A stretch of DNA of 64,000 bases from Acidisarcina polymorpha (lineage in GTDB: Bacteria; Acidobacteriota; Terriglobia; Terriglobales; Acidobacteriaceae). Location of the stretch: the NCBI RefSeq assembly GCF_003330725.1, contig NZ_CP030840.1, forward strand, positions 248,001-312,000, written 5' to 3'. Below are positions 18,181-25,923 of this stretch, one piece after another. The notes beneath the pieces are model-generated. The model searched no databases and was not told the DNA's origin. It saw nothing but the letters and a program-made list of their open reading frames with translations. The translations under genes were made by a program, and so were the position numbers. Numbering within the stretch: the first letter of the stretch is position 1; the number at the start of each line of letters is the position of its first letter.

Positions 18181-18564
18181 CTATCTGTCTTTCAGCTTCG
18201 CATACTGCTCCGCACTCAAATTCAGCCAAATCACACCACGCCCGATCGATAGGCCGCGCTCGAAAGCCTGGCGATCCTCGAGCTTCATCACGGCACCGCC
18301 TCGTTCGGCGAACGCAAGCAACTCCTCGGGCGTGGCGAAGCAAACCTTCCGCGGTAAAGGCGTCTTGAGGTCCTCTTCAAGGAATCCACATCGCCATCCT
18401 TCGCGAAGCATGAAGGACAGATAAACCTTTCGCCGGCGAGGCGCACGCTCAGCTTCGCAGCGGACGCAGTAGCGCTCTCCCGGGAGATCGAAAACCGGCA
18501 GAACAGACTCGCAGCTACAACAAATCTTGCCAGCACGACGGCGTCGTCGTGGATGCTCTTTCAC
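18181..18564 (-). CDS. Hypothetical protein with N-terminal zinc ribbon
   Basis: The 127-residue protein has two CxxC pairs near its start (CCSC and CVRC, residues 15-37), a likely zinc ribbon, followed by a basic stretch APRRRKVYLSF and a mixed alpha/beta C-terminus. The start is GTG 18564. No membrane or signal segment is present. Function unknown. A nucleic-acid or protein-interaction role is plausible from the ribbon. A perfect inverted repeat lies immediately upstream of the start codon (18568-18586). Confidence 0.65.
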   Translation of the reverse strand: MKEHPRRRRRAGKICCSCESVLPVFDLPGERYCVRCEAERAPRRRKVYLSFMLREGWRCGFLEEDLKTPLPRKVCFATPEELLAFAERGGAVMKLEDRQAFERGLSIGRGVIWLNLSAEQYAKLKDR

Positions 18565-18567
18565 CGC

Positions 18568-18586
18568 CCATACCAGGATGGTATGG
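18568..18586. promoter_or_regulatory. Perfect inverted repeat just upstream of the 18564 start
   Basis: CCATACCA-GGA-TGGTATGG: eight-base arms with a three-base centre, ending 3 bases before the GTG of the minus-strand gene. No Shine-Dalgarno is visible outside it. It could be an operator for a dimeric regulator or a hairpin that masks translation initiation. Confidence 0.45.
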
Positions 18587-18707
18587 CGAAGAAAAGGAGA
18601 AAGTCATTGCCCAAGTTTGGTGCGCATGTGCGCGAATCGAAGAATTCGCCGGGCGACAAACCGTACGACTGAGACAAGCATCTCCAACAAACAAGAGTGG
18701 AGACGCA

Positions 18708-18872
18708 ATGGCTCGAGTGCGCGAGTTTTGTGCTGCGAATATAGCCAGGCTGGTGCTCAGCATCGTCATCCTGGTAGGCTTACTGTTCGGCTTAGGAATT
18801 TGGATGTTCTACTCGGCCGGAAATGGCCGCCTAGTCGATCAACATCCTCAAGCAATTGTGCCCGCCAAATGA
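18708..18872 (+). CDS. Small single-pass membrane protein (54 residues)
   Basis: ATG at 18708 begins a 54-residue frame with one strong transmembrane helix (IVILVGLLFGLGIWMFYSAG) and a charged N-terminus MARVREFCAA. GTGGAGA upstream is a modest ribosome-binding site. Function unknown. It is divergent from the zinc-ribbon gene. Confidence 0.4.
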   Translation: MARVREFCAANIARLVLSIVILVGLLFGLGIWMFYSAGNGRLVDQHPQAIVPAK

Positions 18873-19012
18873 AGAGGACGTAGGCCCCGCAGCAAAATCT
18901 ATGTGCCTCAAAAAGGAGGGGACGCAGAGGGCGCCCCCAGGATCCTGCTGTGTGTTGAGCGAGCCTCTAAGGGTATGGGCTCGCGCTACTGTAGAGATTC
19001 AAAATTCAGTGA

Positions 19013-19612
19013 CTAGGGTTGTTCATACCGGTTCTGGTTCACTTCACTTGATGCTCGGCGGTCAGTAGGTGCTGGACTGACGACGTTGACACGGATCTTG
19101 CGATCCTTGAGGTCTGTCGTCCAAGTCCGCGCGAAAGAGCGGATAGCAGCTTTGGAAGCCGCGTACACCGAATTAGATGAGAAGCCCTTGCTCCCGACTA
19201 CGGAACTGGTCAGGACGACCGTCGAGTCCTCTCGCATCAGCGGTAAAGCCTTCTGCACACTGAAAAGCAAACCCTTCACGTTTGCGCTAAAGATTCGTTC
19301 AAAATGCGCTTCGTCGATCTGGCCCATGGGTGCGTATTCCGCCGTTCCTGCGTTCGCGAAGACAATATCAAGTCTTCCGAACTCCTTTGTAATTTGATTG
19401 AAGAGACGATCGAGGTCGGCCATATCTGCGACGTTTCCCTGTACGCCGATACATCCTTTACCGATCTTCGTCACGGCTTCTTCAACCTTGTCTTTGCGGC
19501 GCCCGGTTACGTAGATCTGTGCCCCCTCGGCTACAAAGAGCCTTGCAGTAGCAAAGCCAATTTCGCTCGTGCCGCCGGTGATCAGAGCAACTTTTCCTTC
19601 GAGCTTTCCCAT
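19013..19612 (-). pseudogene. SDR-family oxidoreductase, 3'-truncated
   Basis: The frame opens like a normal short-chain dehydrogenase: MGKLEGKVALITGG with the Rossmann glycine motif, NAG (ANAGTAEY), catalytic Ser 13 residues before Tyr, and YAASKAA with YxxxK. After 'KIRVNVVSPAPT' it diverges and stops at 199 residues, about 50 short of the family length, missing the substrate lid and the C-terminal strand. The core active site is intact but the fold is likely incomplete. The break lies near 19,060, close to the edge of the mobile region. Confidence 0.8.
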
Positions 19613-20033
19613 GCCACTCCCCTTTATGTTGTCGATCTGTCCGGCGATAGCCTTGACCCTCGCGGTCTGACTACTTCTAACCCTTGGGTTTTAATGTCGA
19701 TACTTCTACCGTTTCGACCTTCTCTCGCATGCCTTTGCGAAAGGGGGTCTCATCAACTTTCACTTGAGGCTTGAGCTCTTCAGGTCTTGGTTGATGAACA
19801 TGCTCTTCAATCAATTTTGTCTGCAGTGGCTCTTCAAGATCCGGGCGGTTCGTGATGTTTCCTTCATTGTTTTTCTCTCAAGGAGATCGAAAGAGCCTCC
19901 CGGGGTTGGCGTACCTTCGCAGCGAAAAGGAAGAAGTCGAACAATCAGCTTCCGAATAGAGGAGGGCAGGTGTGAGGCAGTTGGTGCATCAGCTCACTTG
20001 AACAACGCGCCAGCGCCTTCCAACCGGCAGTCT
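19613..20033. other. Intergenic region, no gene recognised
   Basis: About 420 bases upstream of the truncated SDR and downstream of a hydrolase gene. The longest frames are antisense shadows with no recognisable protein. The minus-strand SDR promoter must lie in the first part. Confidence 0.4.
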
Positions 20034-20831
20034 TTACTTGTCGAAAGATTGACTGGCCCGAACAATAACGTCTGTGACCTCGTCTGGTTTAGCCAGCATG
20101 ATCACGTGGCACGAATCAGCGGTTATGGTGACGGCATTCATGCGTTTTGACATGAACTCTTCCAACTGTGGCTGAATGATGCGATCTCGCCCTGCAATGA
20201 TGAACCAGGATGGCTTGGTCCGCCATGCTGCAGCCGTGACCGGTGTACCCAACACATCTTGGGCTGTTGGGCCTTGCGTCGCGATAAGCGTCGTCTTCTC
20301 TCTCAGAGGTAGATCTTCTGCAAAGTCGGTCAAGATTCCTTTTGGCAGCAGCTTCAGGTTTCCGAGAGAGTCTGACGTAATCAAATTGTCCGCAGCTATG
20401 GGGGCAGGTGGATACATGGAATTGAGCGTCACAGCAGACTCGCCCGCGTCTGGTGCGTACGCCGCCACGTATACCAAGCCAATAACTTTTGGATCATTTC
20501 CAGCTTGCGTGATGACAACTCCGGCATATGAATGACCTACGAGGAGTACCGGCGGAGGCGCAATCGCGATCGCACGCTCAACCGTGGCAACATCGTTGGC
20601 CAGAGACCTCAGCGGAAGCTGGACCGCCACCACGTTGAGACCCTTCTCCTCCAGACGCGGGATGACCTTTGTCCAGGATGAACCGTCCGCCCATGCCCCA
20701 TGAACGAGCACTACTGTTCCTATCTTGCTGGGTTTGAACTCTTGAGCCGCTGATTGTCCTGTTGTACAAAGAAGTGCTGCGACCGCGATGCCAGCCGCTA
20801 TGCCGATCCTGAGTATCTTGAAGCTTTTCAT
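20034..20831 (-). CDS. Exported alpha/beta-hydrolase
   Basis: The 265-residue protein starts at ATG 20831, which has AGGAG 6-10 bases upstream. A 14-residue longer frame was rejected. A signal peptide ends near QSAAQ. Then come VVLVHGAWADGSSW (oxyanion HG motif), the nucleophile elbow GHSYAG (Ser), and a late His in DSCHVIML, the alpha/beta-hydrolase triad. Small periplasmic hydrolases of this kind (EstA/salicylate-esterase-like) are common next to SDRs. The substrate is unknown. The gene follows an SDR remnant and an intact SDR on the same strand. Confidence 0.9.
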   Translation of the reverse strand: MKSFKILRIGIAAGIAVAALLCTTGQSAAQEFKPSKIGTVVLVHGAWADGSSWTKVIPRLEEKGLNVVAVQLPLRSLANDVATVERAIAIAPPPVLLVGHSYAGVVITQAGNDPKVIGLVYVAAYAPDAGESAVTLNSMYPPAPIAADNLITSDSLGNLKLLPKGILTDFAEDLPLREKTTLIATQGPTAQDVLGTPVTAAAWRTKPSWFIIAGRDRIIQPQLEEFMSKRMNAVTITADSCHVIMLAKPDEVTDVIVRASQSFDK

Positions 20832-20887
20832 GTTATCTCCTGTTTCCGGGTTGACTTGTATTAGGGGGAGCAATCACTCGGTGAGGG

Positions 20888-20999
20888 TCAGTGGTTGCCG
20901 AATCGAATGAATTGCTCAGTCACCCCTCCACTAGAGACGTAGACAGCATGACCCGTGATTGAGAGAGAGAGTGCATCCGTGGCGACGGCGACCTGCTTG
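20888..20999 (-). pseudogene. Isolated C-terminal fragment of an SDR
   Basis: Minus-strand frame without a start, reading VATDALSLSITGHAVYVSSG and ending EQFIRFGNH, matches the last strand of SDR enzymes (typical 'FLASD...SFVTGHxxxVDGG'). It begins directly after the stop of the intact SDR at 21003. It is the remnant of a different SDR gene and is notable because the SDR at 19.0 kb lacks exactly this part. Confidence 0.6.
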
Positions 21000-21002
21000 G
21001 TT

Positions 21003-21758
21003 TTATTGCAGTCCGCCCGAGGCTTGTATGATTTGCCCGGTCACCCAGCGTGATTTGTCAGAGGCAAGAAACGTAACGACATCCGCAACGTCCTGGGTCG
21101 TTCCAGCGCGCCCCAGTGGCGTTTGGGTAACAAGGTCAACCACAAAGGCCGTCTCAGAATTCATTCCCAAGGCACTGACGCCCTCGGTCAGTACAATCCC
21201 GGGATTTACCGAGTTCACTCGGATACCGCGCCTGCCTAGTTCTTTGGCGAGAACATGGGTGATGGAATCGGAGGCTGCTTTGGTTGCCGTGTACATCACC
21301 GTGCCAGGCAGATTGAGGGTCGTACCGGCGGTGCCGATGTTGATGATGCTTCCGCCGGCGTCGCCAAAGCGAAGAGAAGCTTCCTTGCACATCAGAAGTG
21401 TTCCCAAGACATTCGTATCGAATTGCCTCCGGTACTCCGCCTCTTCGATCTCCGCGAGAGGACCAAACTTGTAAACGCCTGCGTTATTGACGAGGATGTC
21501 TACCTTGCCGAAAGCCGCAATCGCCTCCTCGAAGATCCGCCTCACCTCCGAGAGGTTACTAACTGATCCCTGAATGGCTATCGCAATGCCGCCTGCCGCA
21601 GTGATTGCGGCCACAGTCTTTTCCGCACCGGCCTTGTCTGAAACATAATTCACGACTATTGACGCCCCTTCGGCTGCCAGCGCTTTTGCGATGGCCGAGC
21701 CGAACCCCTTGGAACTTCCGGTGACGATCGCGACTCTACCGTCTAGATCCTTATGCAT
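21003..21758 (-). CDS. SDR-family NAD(P)-dependent oxidoreductase
   Basis: The full-length 251-residue enzyme has TGSSKGFG cofactor motif (14-21), NNAG, and the YxxxK pair in MYTATKAA. The residue 13 before the Tyr is Thr where most members have Ser, which may lower or alter activity. The C-terminus FLASDKSRWVTGQIIQASGG is canonical. It probably reduces a carbonyl or oxidises an alcohol on a small molecule. An HxlR regulator lies upstream on the same strand, a frequent pairing in which the regulator controls an aldehyde- or quinone-responsive reductase. Confidence 0.92.
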   Translation of the reverse strand: MHKDLDGRVAIVTGSSKGFGSAIAKALAAEGASIVVNYVSDKAGAEKTVAAITAAGGIAIAIQGSVSNLSEVRRIFEEAIAAFGKVDILVNNAGVYKFGPLAEIEEAEYRRQFDTNVLGTLLMCKEASLRFGDAGGSIINIGTAGTTLNLPGTVMYTATKAASDSITHVLAKELGRRGIRVNSVNPGIVLTEGVSALGMNSETAFVVDLVTQTPLGRAGTTQDVADVVTFLASDKSRWVTGQIIQASGGLQ

Positions 21759-21922
21759 GAGGAGTCCCTATATCTTTCGAGCGCCGAACTCGTCGGTCAT
21801 TTCCTAGACTACGAATCTGGCTTCAACTCGTCTTGGCAAATGAGCTTCAGGATTGTTCGAAACAATCGACAGAGTGACGCGATTCTGCACAATCCTCAGA
21901 ATGGCAATGTCAGGTTCACCAA

Positions 21923-22276
21923 TCAAGCCTGCGAAGGAGGGACCTTTGCTCTTGCTTGCAAGATCTTTCCCCAAACGGCGAGATGATCCAAGATCGCCCA
22001 GACTGTCACTCTCGTGTCATCGACAAAGTCGTATTCAACATGAAGCAAGGTATCGCTCAAATCCCTTCTCACAACGATCCGTGCGGACTCCAAGGATCGG
22101 AGATTGGCTCTTAGTGCCTTCTTCGACGCCTGAGGAATGAGCCTCATGAGTCGGCTGAGGCAAACGGGTTCGGTTCGCATGGCGCATAGGATTTCCAGGC
22201 TCCATTTGCCCTGTATGACCGTTTTTACTCCGGAAACCCGTTGAATGTAATCTGCGCATTCGTGATAGGCCTGCAT
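21923..22276 (-). CDS. HxlR-family transcriptional regulator
   Basis: The 117-residue winged-helix protein has the HxlR signature: a single early Cys in YHECADYIQRVSG, then 'GKWSLEILCAMRTEPVCLSR', LIPQASKKALRANLRSLE and a wing VVRRDLSDTLLHVEYDF. HxlR regulators sense aldehydes, quinones or other electrophiles. It precedes the SDR on the same strand (gap of about 160 bases) and is divergent from a TetR gene. An inverted repeat directly upstream of the start (22284-22306) may be its own operator. Confidence 0.9.
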   Translation of the reverse strand: MQAYHECADYIQRVSGVKTVIQGKWSLEILCAMRTEPVCLSRLMRLIPQASKKALRANLRSLESARIVVRRDLSDTLLHVEYDFVDDTRVTVWAILDHLAVWGKILQARAKVPPSQA

Positions 22277-22283
22277 CAGTCAC

Positions 22284-22306
22284 CCCAAGTCCAAGCAACA
22301 CTTGGG
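22284..22306. promoter_or_regulatory. Inverted repeat upstream of the HxlR gene
   Basis: CCCAAGT (22284-22290) and ACTTGGG (22300-22306) flank a 9-base spacer, just upstream of the HxlR start at 22276. Size and position suit autoregulation by a winged-helix dimer. Confidence 0.45.
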
Positions 22307-22318
22307 CAATCTAAATAA

Positions 22319-22334
22319 GACGACCAGTCGTACT
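22319..22334. promoter_or_regulatory. Candidate TetR operator, copy 1
   Basis: ACGACCAGTCGTACT (22320-22334) contains the palindrome ACGAC-CA-GTCGT, a classical TetR half-site arrangement. An identical 15-base copy lies upstream of the AraC gene (24133-24147). This one lies between the divergent HxlR and TetR genes. Confidence 0.55.
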
Positions 22335-22539
22335 ACCATGCCATCTCACAGCAGCGATGTGTATGACAATTTTCTTCTTTGACGATGTCTTCAGACAAAA
22401 CTCAGCGCGATAAGCCAAGCATTCGGCGGATCGGCACCATATCGTTGTCTGGTTGCCATTGAGACATCCGTGGCGCAGATAATCGAGCAGCCTCTGCGAG
22501 GGTGTTCACCTTCTGTCAACGATGAAGGATTGAGCGAGC

Positions 22540-23142
22540 ATGACTGTAAGAAACAATGAGCAGGGGACGCGGTCGCTCATACTTCAAGCTGCATTCGAGA
22601 TCGTCTGTATCTATGGGTTTTCCGGAGTGACATTAGGGAATCTCGCAAAACACATAGGAATGTCGAAGAGTGGCCTCTTTGCACATTTCAAATCGATAGA
22701 GCAACTTCACCGGGAGCTGATTAAGCACATTGGCAGTGTCTTTCGCTCGGAAGTTGTGTCCCCAGCTCTCACTGTCGCCGAAGGGCTCCCTCGATTGGAA
22801 GCCACCATCGCAAACTGGTTGACGTGGGCGTCTCGTCCGACGGCGTTAGGCGGCGCTCCACTCTTAGCTGGCTTTTTCGAATTCGATGACCGTGAAGGTT
22901 CGGTCCGAGATTCTCTCTTAGAGGAAGGAATTCGTTGGTGTACTCACCTGCGGCAGCTCGTTACCCAAGCCATCGCAATGGACGACTTCCGCCAGGATCT
23001 TGACGCAGAGCAGTTTGTCTTCGAGCTTTGCGGTATCTACTTCAGCTTCCATGTCTCGGAGCGCTTCATGCGCGATTCAGGCTCGCGTGGTTTCGCAACA
23101 CTCGCTGTCGAAGAACTCATCAAACGTGCTCGCAGGCGTTAG
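22540..23142 (+). CDS. TetR/AcrR-family transcriptional regulator
   Basis: The 200-residue protein has an N-terminal TetR HTH: 'TRSLILQAAFEIVCIYGFSG', VTLGNLAKHIGMSKSGLFAHF, then a helical ligand-binding domain. The C-terminus ELCGIYFSFHVSERFM resembles the TetR_C group with a broad pocket. The palindrome about 210 bases upstream, repeated before the AraC gene, is a likely binding site, suggesting it represses itself and the AraC gene. Ends 37 bases from the convergent AraC gene. Confidence 0.92.
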   Translation: MTVRNNEQGTRSLILQAAFEIVCIYGFSGVTLGNLAKHIGMSKSGLFAHFKSIEQLHRELIKHIGSVFRSEVVSPALTVAEGLPRLEATIANWLTWASRPTALGGAPLLAGFFEFDDREGSVRDSLLEEGIRWCTHLRQLVTQAIAMDDFRQDLDAEQFVFELCGIYFSFHVSERFMRDSGSRGFATLAVEELIKRARRR

Positions 23143-23179
23143 CGAGTCATTCGATATGCAAACTCCACAACAAGGGAGA

Positions 23180-24112
23180 TTACACCTTGAAGTCCCTACG
23201 CCAGCGGCCGGGGCTGGTGCCCGTGAGCTTCGCGAATGTTCGATTGAAGGACGCTTGGTCACAAAATCCGGCTTGGAAGGCAATCTCTATAAGGGATTCA
23301 TTGGAGTTGAGAAGGAGCTGCTTAGCGTGATCGACTCGCTGAGCGATGACCCAGCGATGGACAGGAAGTCCGAAGCTTTTCTTGAAGGACCGCGCGAAAT
23401 GGCTCACAGACAAGCGGCACTCTTTGGCAATTACCGCCAGCTTGACATCGTCGTACGTTCCCTTTGACAAGAGTTCCATCGCCCGCCGCCTCTGCCAGGT
23501 GGAGAGTCCGCCACGATGTACCTTTTCGTCCCTCGGCCGGGAGCTCCAAAGATGAACTAAATGTGAGCAAAAGAGCATCACAAAATGATTCATGAAGGTG
23601 GACGAGAAGAGAGATGGGGCCTCGATGCAGGGAATGATAAGGCTCGTGAGCTGGACAAAGACCGGAGAATCAGTCAGATCCCCATGGCATTCAATGGAGA
23701 GCCGAGGCAGCCCGTTCGCGTCAGTGAAGTCGTTGAGTGTTGTCCGCGGAAGATGAAACTGCACGGAATCGCACGCATGAGCCACCTCAGGTGAAAGTGC
23801 ATCGTCAGCATCGAAGCTGAGGTTTTCGGCAGTGTCGATCTTGGGATCGGAAGAAACATCAAGCAGCCACCGTTGTTGCACGCGGACAGGGTTGAGATGG
23901 ACCGTGACGACCAGCCTTGGCAGATGAACGTAGTCAACCGAAGCATTTGTCGTTCGGGCGTGAGGCAATAGAGGTATCACCGCCGTTCTGCCGCGCTTCT
24001 CTGATGTGGGCGGGGTATACATGCTGTCTGCGATTGAAGGGAGCGGGCTCCCTGGAACGTTTGTGTAGGGCTGTGGGTTGCGTCTGTCATTCATGTCCGC
24101 TACCGCCTTCAT
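23180..24112 (-). CDS. AraC-family transcriptional regulator
   Basis: The protein of about 310 residues has a C-terminal double-HTH AraC domain: LAVIAKECRLSVSHFARSF and 'IEIAFQAGFCDQASFNRTF' followed by GTSPGRWRRDF. The N-terminal part is a beta-rich sensor-like region without clear family. The frame opens at 24157, but the palindromic operator at 24132-24147 lies inside that extension, so a later start is likely. ATG 24112 is used, and ATG 24094 is also possible. A decayed homologue lies at 51.8-52.5 kb. Confidence 0.88.
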   Translation of the reverse strand: MKAVADMNDRRNPQPYTNVPGSPLPSIADSMYTPPTSEKRGRTAVIPLLPHARTTNASVDYVHLPRLVVTVHLNPVRVQQRWLLDVSSDPKIDTAENLSFDADDALSPEVAHACDSVQFHLPRTTLNDFTDANGLPRLSIECHGDLTDSPVFVQLTSLIIPCIEAPSLFSSTFMNHFVMLFCSHLVHLWSSRPRDEKVHRGGLSTWQRRRAMELLSKGTYDDVKLAVIAKECRLSVSHFARSFKKSFGLPVHRWVIAQRVDHAKQLLLNSNESLIEIAFQAGFCDQASFNRTFAKLTGTSPGRWRRDFKV

Positions 24113-24131
24113 GTGCTTCTGCAATTGATAA

Positions 24132-24147
24132 TACGACCAGTCGTACT
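24132..24147. promoter_or_regulatory. Candidate TetR operator, copy 2
   Basis: TACGACCAGTCGTA (24132-24145) is a perfect 14-base palindrome apart from its CA centre, and ACGACCAGTCGTACT is identical to copy 1. It lies just upstream of the preferred AraC start at 24112, where a repressor would block transcription. Confidence 0.55.
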
Positions 24148-24446
24148 CAGAAACCATGAAAAGGAATTACCCATTCGTGGGGGGTCCTTTAGGGTGTTTC
24201 CTCCTTTTTTTCGCGATTCGACGATCAAGCGACAGCCAATCTGTTGACAGGCAAGAGGTTCCAACGATGCGAACCGCCCGAGATTCGCTGAACAATCGTT
24301 GGAGATCGGAGCCTAATGCCTCACGGATACCTTTCGGGCCTGTTCCGCTAAAAGCCGAGTGGCTTCGACAAGAGAACTTCGGCGTATGTCAGTTAGCGTT
24401 GCGGTAGTCGATTGCACACAGATTCATTTGCATTTGGAGGATCACT
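24148..24446. other. Intergenic region upstream of the CheY-like gene
   Basis: About 300 bases with one open plus-strand frame (24156-24407) of no recognisable family and poor start context. It probably holds the promoter of the response-regulator gene at 24447, which has TTGGAGGATC as its ribosome-binding site. Confidence 0.35.
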
Positions 24447-24848
24447 ATGCGCAGAAGAGAGAACACCTCATCAGCCGGACGCCGGATCTTATGTGTGGAT
24501 GACGATCTTGTATGCCTTCAGCTCCGTCAGACTCTTCTTGAAAGTAACGGGTACGCCGTGATCATCTCCGATCGACCGTTCGAGGCTTTGAAGCAAGACT
24601 TCGACGCTGTCGACCTAGCTCTTGTGGATTACGACATGCCTGAGATGAATGGCAGAGAGTTGCTGCTCAGAATGCGCGCGTCAAACGCGACATTCCCCAT
24701 TGTTCTCCTGAGCGGACAAGGCTATACGTTGCCGGTCGAGGTGCGGGTCCTCTTCTCAGCTTGCATCGATAAGGGCGCGCCGGTACGAGAGATGCTCGAA
24801 ATCATCGAGCGGTTTCAGACCCAGGGAGACGCCGAGGATTGGGGTTAA
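24447..24848 (+). CDS. CheY-like single-domain response regulator
   Basis: The 133-residue receiver domain has the acidic pair and third Asp in ILCVDDDLV (18-20), phospho-acceptor Asp61 in LALVDYDMPEMNG, Ser in VLLSGQG and the usual switch Lys in CIDKGAP (near residue 110). There is no output domain, so it must act through protein contacts. No kinase gene adjoins. The propeller kinase at 48.3 kb is a distant candidate only. Confidence 0.88.
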   Translation: MRRRENTSSAGRRILCVDDDLVCLQLRQTLLESNGYAVIISDRPFEALKQDFDAVDLALVDYDMPEMNGRELLLRMRASNATFPIVLLSGQGYTLPVEVRVLFSACIDKGAPVREMLEIIERFQTQGDAEDWG

Positions 24849-24963
24849 GCAGGGAGCATTCGGCTTTCAGACCTGCATTGCAGGTCGGTTTACATGCCAA
24901 CCAGCACAGGAGCAGCGACAGGTGGCCTCAGCTTCGCTATGATTGCACTGTAAACGGAGTGCC

Positions 24964-25620
24964 ATGGCAAACACCGGAACTCGCGAGAAGATCATAGAGG
25001 CAGCGTATCTCCGATTCTATGAGTTCGGATACAACGGCACGAGTGTGCAAGACATAGTCGATCTGGTCGGCGTTCCCAAGGGAACTTTCTACAACTATTT
25101 TAAGAGCAAAGAACTGTTAGGTCTTGAGGCGCTCGATCTTTATGCTTGTGTCGCCGACAAGGTGTTCACGCCGCCCGAAGTCGCACAAGGATTGCCCAGG
25201 TCGAAGAAACCTCAGCCATCGGAGATTGCTCGCCTCCGCGGCCAATTCGAGGAAGCTCTTAAGTTTCAGGAGCGGCAGAAGATCTCTCTCGGCTGCCTTA
25301 TGGGAAATTTAACCGCGGAATCTTCTGCATTGCCAGAGAGCTTCGGGAAGTTGATTGAAAAGAGCTTCAATCGTTGGATCGCCGCGGTCTCTGCTTCCCT
25401 CCGAGCAGCCCAAGTGAGTGGGGAAGTTGCCCAGTCGCATGATCCGGATAGTCTTGCCAGATACCTGATGGCGGCATGGTTCGGCTCGTTGCTGTTGATG
25501 AAGAATTCGCAAAAGAAGACACCGATCGATGATTTCTTCAGACTAACCTTTGATACGCTCCTGAAAAGTGAGCCACCGCTAACCAAAAGGAAAGTGCCGC
25601 AACGTCGCAAGAAGAAGTGA
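24964..25620 (+). CDS. TetR-family transcriptional regulator
   Basis: ATG 24964 follows CGGAGTG and yields 218 residues. The HTH reads 'REKIIEAAYLRFYEFGYNGT' then SVQDIVDLVGVPKGTFYNYFKSKE, followed by a TetR_C ligand domain. This subgroup (AcuR/NemR-like layout) often senses electrophiles. The very basic tail ending KRKVPQRRKKK is unusual. The NmrA-family gene at 25924, on the opposite strand and convergent, may or may not be a target. Confidence 0.9.
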   Translation: MANTGTREKIIEAAYLRFYEFGYNGTSVQDIVDLVGVPKGTFYNYFKSKELLGLEALDLYACVADKVFTPPEVAQGLPRSKKPQPSEIARLRGQFEEALKFQERQKISLGCLMGNLTAESSALPESFGKLIEKSFNRWIAAVSASLRAAQVSGEVAQSHDPDSLARYLMAAWFGSLLLMKNSQKKTPIDDFFRLTFDTLLKSEPPLTKRKVPQRRKKK

Positions 25621-25658
25621 GAGCCTTTGAACTTCGGGGCGGAGAGCGGGATGACACG

Positions 25659-25922
25659 TTATCCGTCGAGGAAGCCACGCCTCATCGCGATCGTAACGGC
25701 ATGATTGCGATCGTTCGCGGATAGCTTCATAAGAATGCTACTCATGTGATTCTTGACGGGGTCTTCGGAGACAGACAGGCGTGCTGCCGTGATTTTGTTC
25801 GAGTGACCGCTGGCGACGAGTCGCGTACCTGAATCTCTCGCTCGGTCAAAACTGTATCGCCGACATGCTCCGCGATGCGCTGCGCTATTTCCGCAGGATA
25901 CAGCGCTCCCCCTATGCGCTGC
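25659..25922 (-). pseudogene. LuxR-type response regulator, C-terminal remnant
   Basis: The minus strand reads ALYPAEIAQRIAEHVGD, VLTEREIQV, then after a one-base shift RLVASGHSNKITAARLSVSE and ends AMRRGFLDG. This closely matches the last 90 residues of the intact regulator at 53.6 kb. The receiver domain is gone and a frameshift sits near 25,830. The fragment starts where the NmrA gene stops (25924), which marks a recombination junction. Confidence 0.85.
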
Positions 25923-25923
25923 T

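Noticed and set aside
18915-18930. GGGGACGC as a possible attR for the tRNA-Glu element
   Set aside because: Only eight bases match, with no flanking similarity to the tRNA T-arm.
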